Shown here in pieces: positions 1-8,219 of a stretch of 64,000 nucleotides of DNA. The position numbers were made by a program, and so were the translations under genes. Below the pieces are notes generated by a model. The model had not been told where the DNA came from, ran no database searches, and saw only the letters and a program-made list of their open reading frames with translations. Every line of letters begins with the position of its first letter. The stretch's first letter is position 1. This DNA is from Methanocella_A sp963769045. Its GTDB lineage: Archaea > Halobacteriota > Methanocellia > Methanocellales > Methanocellaceae. Location: positions 62,001 to 126,000 of the forward strand of contig CAVYKK010000024.1 in NCBI GenBank assembly GCA_963769045.1, read 5' to 3'.

Positions 1-72
1 TATCCCTCTGCCAAAGTATATACCCATACCCGGCATCATATTATATTAACTGGAAAAGATGAGGTTAACGTT

Positions 73-309
73 TTGACATTTATTTCTGTCGTACCCTATA
101 ACCGTGAATTAATTGTCATCAATGACATGGATGTCTTCACCAGCTTCTTTTGCTATGCCAAAAGACAAAAGAAAGGGCTGGCGCCCGTCAGCAGGCCTGC
201 GGCGGCGACCGATGAAACGGATGACATTGAAAAGTCCGTTTACGAAGAGATCGCGGAAAGCGATGATAAAGACCTCCTGCCGGTGACGAACATAGGATTC
301 CGCTTTTAG
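73..309 (+). CDS. Small acidic hypothetical protein (78 aa)
   Basis: I do not recognise a family. The reading frame opens with TTG at 73, preceded by a GAGGT Shine-Dalgarno-like element at 61-65 with seven bases of spacing, which is the main reason to believe it. The N-terminal half is hydrophobic and aromatic (VVPYNRELIVIND), the middle is Lys/Arg-rich, and the C-terminal half is acidic (DETDDIEKSVYEEIAESDDKD). There is no signal peptide or membrane segment. It stands alone, with no convincing partner on either side. It could be a chance open frame; the ribosome site makes a real small gene slightly more likely than not. Confidence 0.45.
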   Translation: MTFISVVPYNRELIVINDMDVFTSFFCYAKRQKKGLAPVSRPAAATDETDDIEKSVYEEIAESDDKDLLPVTNIGFRF

Positions 310-610
310 GGGTCGTCCCATCCGGCAGACGCCGGGCAAAAGTCAGACAGTAAAAGAGTGTATGCGAAGTCAATCGGTCTTCGTATTTCACCGTATAGTT
401 TTCCTTTTTAATACCCGGGCGGCCTGGCCGCCCTGTGCTTCGGGAAGCAGTCGTTGCAATATGCGGGCCTGCTGCCGGAAGAATACCTGATTTCCTGCGA
501 TCTGGCGTAAAAGGATGCCGGGTTGTGGGCCTATAAAAAGCGTTTTGTGCTGCGTGTCAGATATTAATTTGTGATCGTACCTGTTGTCCCCGGACTTACG
601 TCCGGCTGCG
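310..610. other. Intergenic stretch without a convincing gene
   Basis: No frame here has a good start and ribosome site. A short plus-strand open stretch (about 415-510) reads GGLAALCFGKQ and then YAGLLPEEYL before a TAA stop and could be the tail of a lost gene, but it has no start. A GC-rich inverted run, gggcggcctggccgccc, sits at about 417-433. Confidence 0.3.
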
Positions 611-754
611 CTATCGCCGCTTTTCGAATATTTGATCGCACTTGGGACACCTGTACTGAGCCAGCCGGGTCGAGCTGCCGCCCCTGCGCTGGCCGACGTT
701 CACATACGTCAGGAACACGCTTTCGGTGTTACATTCGGGACATTTCAAGTTCAT
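611..754 (-). CDS. Tiny two-knuckle zinc-ribbon protein (47 aa)
   Basis: Translation of the minus strand from the ATG at 752-754 to the TAG at 611-613 gives a 47-residue protein with two Cys-Pro-x-Cys knuckles, CPEC at residues 5-8 and CPKC at 36-39, separated by a Gly/Arg/Ser-rich loop (VGQRRGGSSTR) and a Tyr-Arg lead-in. This is a compact zinc-ribbon fold of the kind used in small nucleic-acid-binding or transcription-associated archaeal proteins. It is too short for routine gene calling. No strong ribosome site is visible upstream. The two overlapping plus-strand frames over the same bases look like its antisense shadows. The fold is well supported by the four cysteines; the function is unknown. 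Confidence 0.7.
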   Translation of the reverse strand: MNLKCPECNTESVFLTYVNVGQRRGGSSTRLAQYRCPKCDQIFEKRR

Positions 755-937
755 TCACGCTCTATAACCCATCGACCTGTGATATTAATAAACCTTGCCA
801 TCTGTAAATCATATTTTTAAGGATAATCCAGAACACGGGTTCTATTGCGATACCGCGAGTATATCCGGAAAATGCCAGATCAAAAAAGGAATGGGGGAAA
901 GTAAAAAGCACCCCCGATAGTCCTCCGGAAATCAGGC

Positions 938-1246
938 TTACCTTACGATGACCTTGCCCTTCATGTAAGGGTGGATGCCACAACTATAGTCGAATGTGCC
1001 GGTCTGGTCGAACGTTTTCGAGTACGTTGCCCCGTTCTTCAGGACGGGCGACTCCGAGTCGGCGAATTTCACCGTATGGCTTGCCGAACCCGGGTGGGTC
1101 CATGTGACCGTATCTCCCTTTTGTATCGTGATGCTGTCCGGCTGGAACTTAAAGTCCTTAATGAGCACCTGCGCCGTGCCTGCGGTGGCGACTCCCGTGA
1201 AAAATACGAGGACCGCCGCCAGTACGATTATTACTGCGAGCTTCAT
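938..1246 (-). CDS. Exported cupredoxin (plastocyanin/amicyanin-like)
   Basis: A 102-residue protein starting at the ATG at 1246, behind a purine-rich GGTGGT site; an upstream in-frame start would add an unlikely 23-residue leader. Residues 1-22 are a signal peptide (MKLAVIIVLAAVLVFFTGVATA). The mature part is a single cupredoxin domain: KFQPDSITIQKGDTVTW is the typical first strand pair, and the type I copper ligands are visible as His in SHTV and Cys, His and Met in SCGIHPYMKG. The family carries single electrons outside the membrane or binds copper in the periplasm-like space. No obvious electron-transfer partner lies next to it, so its redox partner is unknown. Confidence 0.9.
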   Translation of the reverse strand: MKLAVIIVLAAVLVFFTGVATAGTAQVLIKDFKFQPDSITIQKGDTVTWTHPGSASHTVKFADSESPVLKNGATYSKTFDQTGTFDYSCGIHPYMKGKVIVR

Positions 1247-1384
1247 ATTACCACCATTGAAAACTGACGGCAGTGTCGAGATAATGTTAAGCACGCGATA
1301 GCACGACATTGCCATTTTTTATAGCTGCCGGGCCCGGGTCACGCCGGGAATCGTCTACAGCAGGCAAAGCCGTTGTTTGCCCGA

Positions 1385-1579
1385 TCATCTCACCCGTTTC
1401 CAGACATCGAATGCGAGGAAAACCAGCATGATGACCAGCAGTGTGGCCGGACAAAGGTAAAGCCCGCGATAAAAGCCGTTGTCGCTGGCATACAGGTATC
1501 GCACGGCCAGAACCAGGGCTAAGACACATAACGCGTATGGCGATCTCCGACTGTCCAGCGTGTCCCGAGCCTTTGCCAT
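1385..1579 (-). CDS. Small two-helix membrane protein (64 aa)
   Basis: The 64-residue protein has a short charged N-terminus (MAKARDTLDSRRSP), then a first hydrophobic segment (YALCVLALVLAVRYLYA) and a second (PATLLVIMLVFLAFDVW), ending in Lys-Arg residues, so both ends probably face the cytoplasm. No family is recognised. Its first 15 or so codons and upstream sequence are repeated twice more on the same strand, within 1616-1783. In the middle copy the start codon reads CTG instead of ATG, and the third copy keeps ATG but soon loses the frame. This suggests that the 5' end has been tandemly duplicated and that this copy is the functional one. Confidence 0.6.
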   Translation of the reverse strand: MAKARDTLDSRRSPYALCVLALVLAVRYLYASDNGFYRGLYLCPATLLVIMLVFLAFDVWKRVR

Positions 1580-1783
1580 GCGTGTCCGATCCGAAGTGTT
1601 CCTGAGACATCCTCGCTATGGCGATCTCCCGACTGTCCAGCGTGTCCCGAGCCTTTGCCAGGGCGTGTCGATCGACGCGCCTTCTGAGACATCCTCACAA
1701 CGCCGCTATGGCGATCTCCCGACTGTCCAGCGTGTCGGGCCTTTGCCATGCATGTCCGGCGAAATGTTTCTAAGACATCCTGT
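1535..1783. repeat. Three tandem copies of an 80-90-bp segment
   Basis: Three diverged copies begin near 1535, 1616 and 1706. Each carries the block tatggcgatctcc, then gactgtccagcgtgtc, ctttgcca, and ends in agacatcct. Copies differ by substitutions and small indels (unit about 80-91 bp). Read on the minus strand, each unit holds the start region of the small membrane protein gene ending at 1385, so the array is a tandem duplication of that gene's 5' end and leader. Confidence 0.8.
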
Positions 1784-1850
1784 CGCTTTATCCCTTTTTG
1801 CTCATGCAGCGTCTTGTCTAAATACACGATCGGTCATAAAAAGAATATCT

Positions 1851-3035
1851 ATGTATCGAGATGATACGGCGAACATATCTCCGGAGCAGGTACGGGCCAT
1901 GCGCATTTGCGCCCAGCATTTGCACCAAAAAGCCCCCGTCGATAGCCTCGCCGCCGTCGTTCGATCGCTCGGCGGTGTAAACGCCCAGTCCGGGCCCGCC
2001 ATGATGCTCTCTCTGCGTGCCCGTATCAAAGGGCTTGAGCCTGCCGATGTTAAGCGGGCGATGGAAAACCGCACCCTTGTGCGCACGTGGGCTATGCGCG
2101 GGACGATACATCTCGTAGACTCAAATGATCTCGGCTGGATGGTTTCGCTCCTGGGCCCCTTCATACTGGCGAAAGGCAGGAGAAGGCGCCTGGAACTGGG
2201 GCTGGACGACGAGAAGATTTCTCGCGGCCTGGAAGTAATGGGGACAATCCTCGCCGATGAGGGGCCGTTGACCAGAGACGCGCTGACAGATGCGCTGATC
2301 GAGCATGGCATTGGCATCGAGCGAAAAACACAGGCGCCATACCATCTCGTCGCTTATGCAGCCCTCACAGGCCTCGTATGCATAGGCCCGGACACTCCGG
2401 AAGGCGAATGGACATATGGACTTGTCAGCGAATGGACCGGAAAACAAAAAGTTTTAACTGGCGAAGAGGCGCTGGCCGGACTGGCTATCCGGTACCTGCA
2501 GGGCTATGGGCCGGCAAGCCCGCAGGACTTCTCCGCCTGGTCAGGGCTGCCTGTGGCCGATGCCAGGAAGGGGTGGAAGCTGGCCGTTGACAGGGAGGCT
2601 TTACAGGAGATCAGGGTGGGTGATCGTACTCTCCGGTCGCCGAAATCGCTGTACCAGTCGCTGGAAAAACCGGCGCATGGCTGTAAGGTCGTTAATCTTC
2701 TTCCGGCCTTTGATACCCTTGTCCTGGGATATGCCGATCGCAAATGTCTCGTCCCGAAAAGATATATGAGCGAAGTCTATCATGGCGGCCAGACCGTCCC
2801 CGTCGTGCTGGTCGACGGCATTGCGGCAGGCGTATGGAGATATGAGCGCCGGGGCAGGAAGATGAATATCATGGTGAGCCCGTTCGAGTCCTTTGATGAC
2901 ACGACAGGAGAGCTTATCAACGAAGAGGCAGAGGATATCGGGCGTTTCTCTTCGGGCTTCCCGTGTCGCTTGCTATCGGCTGACGGGACAGCAGTAAAGT
3001 ATTTCCGCTATGTGTCCTTAGCTATATCGATATCG
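1851..3035 (+). CDS. AlkZ/YcaQ-like winged-helix DNA glycosylase family protein
   Basis: The ATG at 1851 opens a roughly 390-residue segment of the HTH_42 (AlkZ-like) family, which flips out and excises damaged bases or acts on crosslinks. Family hallmarks are visible: a GGVNAQSGPAMMLSLRARI stretch, the strongly conserved LVRTWAMRGTIHLV block, then the winged-helix half with GEWTYGLVSEW, YLQGYGPASPQDFSAWSGL and a C-terminal LLPAFDTLVLGYADR and GVWRYERRGRK. There is no stop codon at its expected end: the frame reads straight into the MFS gene whose ATG lies at 3036. A one-base shift near 2990 would give a TAG at about 3018, so the fusion may be artefactual. Upstream in-frame sequence to 1479 is repeat sequence and not part of the gene. 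Confidence 0.75.
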
Positions 3036-4535
3036 ATGGAGCACTCGGCCGCAGAACAGGAGAAGATCACCGGGCAGGCATACCGGAACCGCTATATCAT
3101 CATGGTTATCGTGCTGGCGGGCATCTTCATGTCGGTGCTGGACGGCATCGTGGTCAGCATCGCGCTGCCGACGATGACCTCGCATTTCAGCGTGGACCTG
3201 ACCGCTTCGCAGTGGATTACCACTGCCTACCTGCTCACGATCACCAGCCTGCTGCTCATCTGCGGCAAGGTCTCCGACTTCACGGGCCGTGTGCCTATGT
3301 TCACCGCAGGCATTGGCATCTTCACGCTGGGCTCGCTGGCCTGTGGCCTGAGCACCAGCCTGACCATGCTCGTAGGATTCCGTATCCTGCAGGCCATTGG
3401 TGGCGCGATGATGTTCAGCATCAGTGCAGCCATCATCTTCCAGGCATTTCCGGCGGACGAGCGGGGCAGGGCGATGGGCTATATCGGCTCGACCGTGGCC
3501 GTGGGCAGCATCGTCGGGCCCATCCTGGCGGCTTCCATCACGCAGGCGCTGGGCTGGGAGTACATCTTCCTGATCAACGTGCCCATCGGCATCGTTCTAT
3601 TTGTCTTCGCGCTCAAGTTCCTGCGCGTGCACGAGCACCGTGCGAAGCGGTTCAGGATGGACGTACCTGGGGCTGCGCTGCTGATTATCACCGTGGTCGC
3701 GCTGGTGGTCTTCTTGAACCAGCTCGCGGGGACGGCTTCGCTCACGGCATTCGATTACGCGCTCGTGGCGGTCTTCGCCGTGGCGCTGGCCGCGTTCGTC
3801 TTCGTGGAACGTCGCACGAAAGACCCGTTGCTTGACTTGAGCATCTTCCGGGTGAAACTGTTCGTGCTGCCCTGCGTGAGCATGATACTGTATTTCATCG
3901 GTAACTTCATGATGAATGTCTGCAGCCCCTTCTACTTCCAGGGCGTGCTTGGCTTCACGCAGTCACAGGTCGGCATGTTCATGCTGGTCGTGCCCTTGAT
4001 CATGGTTGTCGGCGCTCCGGTAGGCGGATGGCTGTACGACAAGCACCACTCGCGGTATTATAGCACCGGCCGGGGTGGGAATCGTGTCCCTCGGCCTCTT
4101 TATCATGGGCTATGCGGCCTACATCATCAGCGTCCCGGTCATGTTCGTCGCGATGATATTGCTAGGCGTCGGCGGCGCGCTGTTCCAGAGCCCCAACAAC
4201 ACCGGCTTATGTCCTCGCTGCCGCGGGAAAAACTGAGCATCGCGTCCAACGTCACTGCGACCGTCCGGAACCTCGGGTTCACGCTGGGCGTATCGGTGGC
4301 GGCCGTTTCTATCTCCCTCCAGTTCGGCTCCATTGAGGGCATCGACTTCTCGACGCCGGGCGGCGTCCTGGCCGGCAACTCGCTGTTCATCAACGCGGTC
4401 ACGATCACGATCGTCACCGGCGGCATTATCGCGGTCTGTGCGGCTATCGCTTCGTTGTTAAGGAACATCGGCCCCGGGTCCCGGCGGAGCAGCATCAAGT
4501 CACAGCCGCAGCGCGGCGATGCGGTGAAAAAATAG
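3036..4535 (+). pseudogene. MFS multidrug exporter (DHA2, 14-helix type), double frameshift
   Basis: From the ATG at 3036 about 499 residues encode a drug:proton antiporter of the EmrB/QacA group: helix 1 with FMSVLDGIVVSIALPTM, helix 2 SQWITTAYLLT, GKVSDFTGR between helices 2 and 3, and the motif GSIVGPILAASI. Between about 4063 and 4207 the reading frame is wrong and gives an Arg/His-rich nonsense stretch. The neighbouring frame over the same bases reads VSLGLFIMGYAAYII and then ILLGVGGALFQSPNN, exactly the expected helix. An extra base near 4063-4068 and a missing base near 4206 explain this and restore the frame. The true protein is therefore either disrupted over 48 residues or intact with sequence errors. 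Confidence 0.75.
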
Positions 4536-4541
4536 CGGCGT

Positions 4542-5431
4542 TTATTCCATGAGCCAGCCCACGTCTATGCCGTACTCGCCGGTCTCCATGCCCGGCTCGC
4601 CGACCTTGCCGTGGTAGTCCGACGAGGCGGTGAGCTTCAGGCAGTACTTGCGTGCCAGCGTGACGACCTGATCGTTCATACATCGCTCTACCGCAGGCCG
4701 GTAGACGGGCTCAAGCGTGTTGATGGCGTGTATCTTCATCTTATAGCGGTACTTACACAGTTCCGTGGCCTGGCCGCCGAGTCGGGCGAACCTTTCCATG
4801 GCCTCGCCGGGTTGAGCGTATTCGCAGGGGTGGGCCAGCACGGCCACGCCGCCGGCGCGGCCGATTAAGTCAATGCATTCCTCCATGGTCAGCTCGTAGG
4901 CTTTCTTTGACTCGATGCCGGGCGTCTTGAAGAGACGGTAAAGCTCTTCCTCGCTGACCGTCAGGCCTGCCTTCGTCGCGTTTTCGATGATGGCGGCGGC
5001 GATGTGCGGCTTGCCCACGATGTTCCCGGTCACCCGGCCACGCACGTCCTCGAACCGGACAGGCTGCCAGCCTTCGTGTTTCACCGAGAGATATGCGTTC
5101 AGCCTGTCAAGCAGCTTTTTCCGGCCTCGATCCGGGCTTCCGCGAGCTTCTCCAATTCCCGGCGCAGCGGGGCGTAGTCCATGTCTACTTTCAGGCCTAC
5201 CACATGCACGTCTTTGTTGCCGCCCTCGTCCCTCGTGGACAGTTCCATGCCGGGCACCAACGAGATTTTATAGCGCTCTGCTTCTGCGAACGCTTCCGGG
5301 TAGGCGGCGAGAGTGTCGTGATCGGTGACGGCCATGAGTTCGATCCCGAGGCCGGAGGCGATCCGGAAGAGTTCGGCGACCGTCTTCCGGCCGTCGGAGC
5401 AGGTGGTGTGCAGGTGAGTGTCGATTTTCAT
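4542..5431 (-). pseudogene. PHP-domain phosphoesterase, single-base frameshift
   Basis: The ATG at 5431 opens a polymerase-and-histidinol-phosphatase (PHP) metal-dependent phosphoesterase: MKIDTHLHTTCSDG carries the first His-x-His metal ligands, AVTDHDTLAAY the next Asp-His, and VPGMELST a conserved Glu. The frame breaks near 5100 in an A run (after EARIEAG). Adding one A gives KKLLDRLNAYLSVKHEGW and joins the second half (4542-5084), which holds VAVLAHPCEY and TASSDYHG, the remaining metal-binding motifs. Family members hydrolyse nucleoside or sugar phosphates, for example 3',5'-bisphosphates. All catalytic motifs are conserved on both sides of the break, so this is either a very recent mutation or a sequencing error in a homopolymer. 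Confidence 0.85.
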
Positions 5432-5439
5432 GGTGACCG

Positions 5440-6189
5440 CTATTTAGAGTTGGATGGACAGACGCAAGGATAAAAGTTTACTATTAGGCCACATCGCCGC
5501 TCATTGCCGACAGGCCCCTGGGCACCAGATTGACCGGTAAAATAAGAGACAGAGAGACCACTTCGTTTTGCCGCACTCGGGACAGAGATGACCCGGTTAC
5601 CGGCCTTCTTTGCCTTTGCGGCCGATACGGGCTCGCCGCATTTCGAGCATACGACAGAGCCGACACTGCCGGCCCGTTCCGGCTCTTTGCAATTTATCTC
5701 CTTTACCTCGAACACCGATTCGCCGGGGCTCTCGAGAATTGTGCGGCAGACGCGCTCGATCCGGCGGCGCAGATCATCGACCTCTTCGACAGTGGCCGAA
5801 CCCGCCGATACCTTATCGCGCAGCTCCTGCAGCCCGGGGTCGAGCCGGTCCACGATAAACTCTGGCCGCAACGCGATGCGAATGGCCTTCTGGCGGCCGC
5901 GGATGCCGAACGTGTAGACCTGCTTGCCGTTGTCGTGAATAATCAGGTTGCCCTTGCCGATAGTACAGCCCGTGATCGCCTGCACAGCGTCAGCGCCACA
6001 GCCCGCGCTTTCGAGGACGGCATAGACCTCGTCGTCCGGGGACTTCTCCGTGGCGAGCCAGCACATAGCGATGTGAGAGGCATAGTAGCCGATGGCCAGG
6101 CCAGGGCAAACGTGGCCGTGGAACTTGACTGCCTGCGAGAACGGCACGACATAGTGGCCGTGGGGCAGCTCGTCAGAAACCTTTCCCAT
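5440..6189 (-). CDS. FmdE-family protein with zinc ribbon, C-terminus frameshifted
   Basis: The ATG at 6189 follows a GAGGG ribosome site. Residues 10-150 form an FmdE domain, named for a protein found with formylmethanofuran dehydrogenase: FHGHVCPG near residue 24 and AGCGADAVQAITGCTIGKGN supply conserved His/Cys ligands. A C-terminal zinc ribbon starts with CSKCGEP near residue 180 but its second knuckle is missing in this frame. One base inserted near 5592 puts the following bases into the frame reading HLCPECGKTKWSLC, completing the Cys4 ribbon and ending at a TGA at 5501. The true protein is thus probably about 230 residues; the tail down to 5440 is out of frame. No fmd/fwd genes are adjacent, so a role in methanofuran chemistry is not shown. 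Confidence 0.8.
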   Translation of the reverse strand: MGKVSDELPHGHYVVPFSQAVKFHGHVCPGLAIGYYASHIAMCWLATEKSPDDEVYAVLESAGCGADAVQAITGCTIGKGNLIIHDNGKQVYTFGIRGRQKAIRIALRPEFIVDRLDPGLQELRDKVSAGSATVEEVDDLRRRIERVCRTILESPGESVFEVKEINCKEPERAGSVGSVVCSKCGEPVSAAKAKKAGNRVISVPSAAKRSGLSVSYFTGQSGAQGPVGNERRCGLIVNFYPCVCPSNSK

Positions 6190-6360
6190 AACCCTCAGGT
6201 TAGGTTATGACATCATGATATATAGGCTTACTGAAGGCGCCGGATCATCCTTTTGTCTGCCGTCCGGGTAAAGTATATAACGAAAAAACATTATAATAAG
6301 TTAAGTTAGATCGATGATCATTACGTTTACATTTATCTCATTGAGGGTAGAAGTGGTAGA

Positions 6361-7239
6361 ATGGTAGAGTTAACTGTTATCCAGAGAGAAATTCTTTCGG
6401 CGCTCATCAACCTGTTCCGCGAGAAAGGCCGGGCGATCAAAGGCGAGGAGATATCCGAGCGGATTGATCGCAACCCGGGGACTGTACGGAACCAGATGCA
6501 GTCGCTGAAGGCGCTTGGATTGGTAGAAGGCGTTCCGGGGCCGAAGGGCGGCTACAAGGCGACGGGCTCGGCTTACCAGGCGCTGAACCTGACGGCCGTG
6601 GAGCACGAGGCCGACGTGGCCATCTTCCGGAACGGCGAGCGCGTGCCGAATACCAACGTGGCGGAGATTGACCTGAACACGGTCCGGCACCCGGACACCT
6701 GCCGGGCAAGCATCAAGATATTGGGCGACATCAGGAACTTCGAGGTGGGCGATTCCGTACAGGTCGGCCCGACGCCGGTGAACAAGCTGGTCGTCCGCGG
6801 CGACGTTGTGGGCAGAGACGATATCAGCGGTGTAGTGCTGCTCAGCATCACCGAAATGATCTCTATCCCGAAAAAGCCGGTGCGCGACTACATCAACCAC
6901 AGGCTGATCACGGTTCCCGTCAACGCTTCGATTAAGGACGCACTGATCACGTTCGCGAAGAACGACATCCATGGCGCCCCGGTCGACGACAGCGGGAAGA
7001 TCGTGGGCATGATCACTTACACAGATATCGGCAGGGCCGTTGCCTCTGGCAAGGATGATCACAAGGTCACCGAGTTCATGACGCACAACGTCATCTCCAT
7101 AGACTCCGCTGAGCCTATGTATGAAGCGGTATCGCTGATGAACAAGAGCAAAGTTGGCAGGCTGCTGGTCACGGAAGACGGCCGGCCAAAGGGCATGATT
7201 ACCCGGATGGACGTAATCAGCCGGCTGACGACATACTAG
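6361..7239 (+). CDS. Helix-turn-helix regulator with paired CBS domains
   Basis: A 292-residue protein of an archaeal family with an N-terminal winged helix (residues 1-70; TVIQREILSALINLF and PGTVRNQMQSLKALGLV are the two helices, PKGGYKAT the wing), a central beta-rich domain (about 75-170), and two C-terminal CBS motifs (about 178-290; LITVPVNASIKDALITF and VISIDSAEPMYEAVSLM start each one). CBS pairs bind adenosyl ligands such as AMP, ATP or SAM, so this is probably a ligand-responsive transcription factor. It is transcribed away from the fmdE-like gene; a TATA-like GTATATAA at 6271-6280 implies a leader of about 60 nt. Its target genes are not visible. Confidence 0.85.
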   Translation: MVELTVIQREILSALINLFREKGRAIKGEEISERIDRNPGTVRNQMQSLKALGLVEGVPGPKGGYKATGSAYQALNLTAVEHEADVAIFRNGERVPNTNVAEIDLNTVRHPDTCRASIKILGDIRNFEVGDSVQVGPTPVNKLVVRGDVVGRDDISGVVLLSITEMISIPKKPVRDYINHRLITVPVNASIKDALITFAKNDIHGAPVDDSGKIVGMITYTDIGRAVASGKDDHKVTEFMTHNVISIDSAEPMYEAVSLMNKSKVGRLLVTEDGRPKGMITRMDVISRLTTY

Positions 7240-7431
7240 TGAAATGCAAAGCGAACCCGCCGTAGAAGCACGCTGCCCTCAAGCATTTCAACGAGGGCGC
7301 GTCTATCGAAGCACCAGTTCTATCCTGTCGCCTGTAAGCCGACAAACAATTTCTTTTTCAGACCAATCGCAGTGCGTCGTCTTTGCTGCCATGCCATCAG
7401 GATAGCAAAGCAAAACTTTCCAATACTATTC

Positions 7432-8120
7432 GCGGTGCGACGCCCATGCCGCTGATGCTGCATGGGCTACTCCGGGTTTTTCCGGGCTGCGACGCCCATG
7501 CGTGCTGCGCTGCATGGGCTACTCCGGGTTTTTCCGGTGCTCCGCCGTCCGGGCCGCGCTCGCACCCTCGCCGGACGTGCCCGGCTGCGCTTCGCTGCGC
7601 CGGACTCGACCGCTTCGCAAGCGCTAAGCAACGCGCCTTCGGCAGCGTTCATTGCCCGGCCGCCTCCGCACCCCTCGCACCGCATAGCGTGCGAGGGGCC
7701 TTCGGCCAGAAAAACCCTCCGCGGACCGCGGAGAAGCAAAGGCTACACGTACGGACTAGTATTGGATCGATGCCTGTACTATTGTTGGTATGGGTAGCCT
7801 GTGCTTCTCCGCGGAAGGCGGAGGGTTTTTTCGGCTTGCCCTCTCGCACGCGTAGCTGTGCGAGGGGTGTGGAGGTGGCGGGTGTGAAAAACGCTGCTGA
7901 AAGCGCGTTTTTCAGGGCTTGCAAAGGAGACTCTTCGAGCGAAGCGAGAAGTGTCGACGAAGGTGCGAGCCCGTCGCCCGACACCGGAACACCGGAAAAA
8001 CCCGTAGTAGCACGTGCGGCGAAGCAAGCACGGGCGTCGCACCGCGATTAGAATGGGAAGTATTAGGCTATTGACCGGTATGCTTTTTACAAGAAGCAAG
8101 CACGGGCGTCGCACCGCGAC
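7432..8120. repeat. Long imperfect inverted repeat (two about 300-bp arms)
   Basis: The left arm (about 7432-7746) and right arm (about 7793-8048, with a partial extra copy to about 8120) are diverged reverse complements around a 46-base centre near 7770. Matching blocks, in order from outside, include cggtgcgacgccc, cgggtttttccggtg, ctcgcacc, acccctcgcac, aaaccctccgc and cgcggagaagca. The outer 55 bp of the left arm are tandemly duplicated (7436-7490 and 7491-7545), and the outer 30 bp of the right arm recur at 8092-8120. The arm frames are open on both strands, but codons diverge without regard to frame, so I treat the region as non-coding. It fills the whole 980-bp gap between the CBS regulator and egsA. 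Confidence 0.8.
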
Positions 8121-8219
8121 TGGTACAAAGACGAACAAGTATGTCAATATTTGGACATATCGAATATTCTACCCGGAGCAAATTCTGATATTGCTAACCT
8201 GCGATGATAGCTAAAAAAA

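Noticed and set aside
571..820. Two overlapping plus-strand open frames of 78 codons
   Set aside because: They lie antisense to the minus-strand zinc-ribbon gene, whose four cysteines are far better evidence; their own composition is not protein-like.
1479..1850. N-terminal extension of the AlkZ-MFS reading frame
   Set aside because: It is translated tandem-repeat DNA; the family homology begins at the ATG at 1851.
7383..8147. Several open frames of 90-222 codons in the inverted repeat
   Set aside because: Open frames occur on both strands in both arms because of high GC; no domain or start signal, and the arms differ by indels that ignore the frame.
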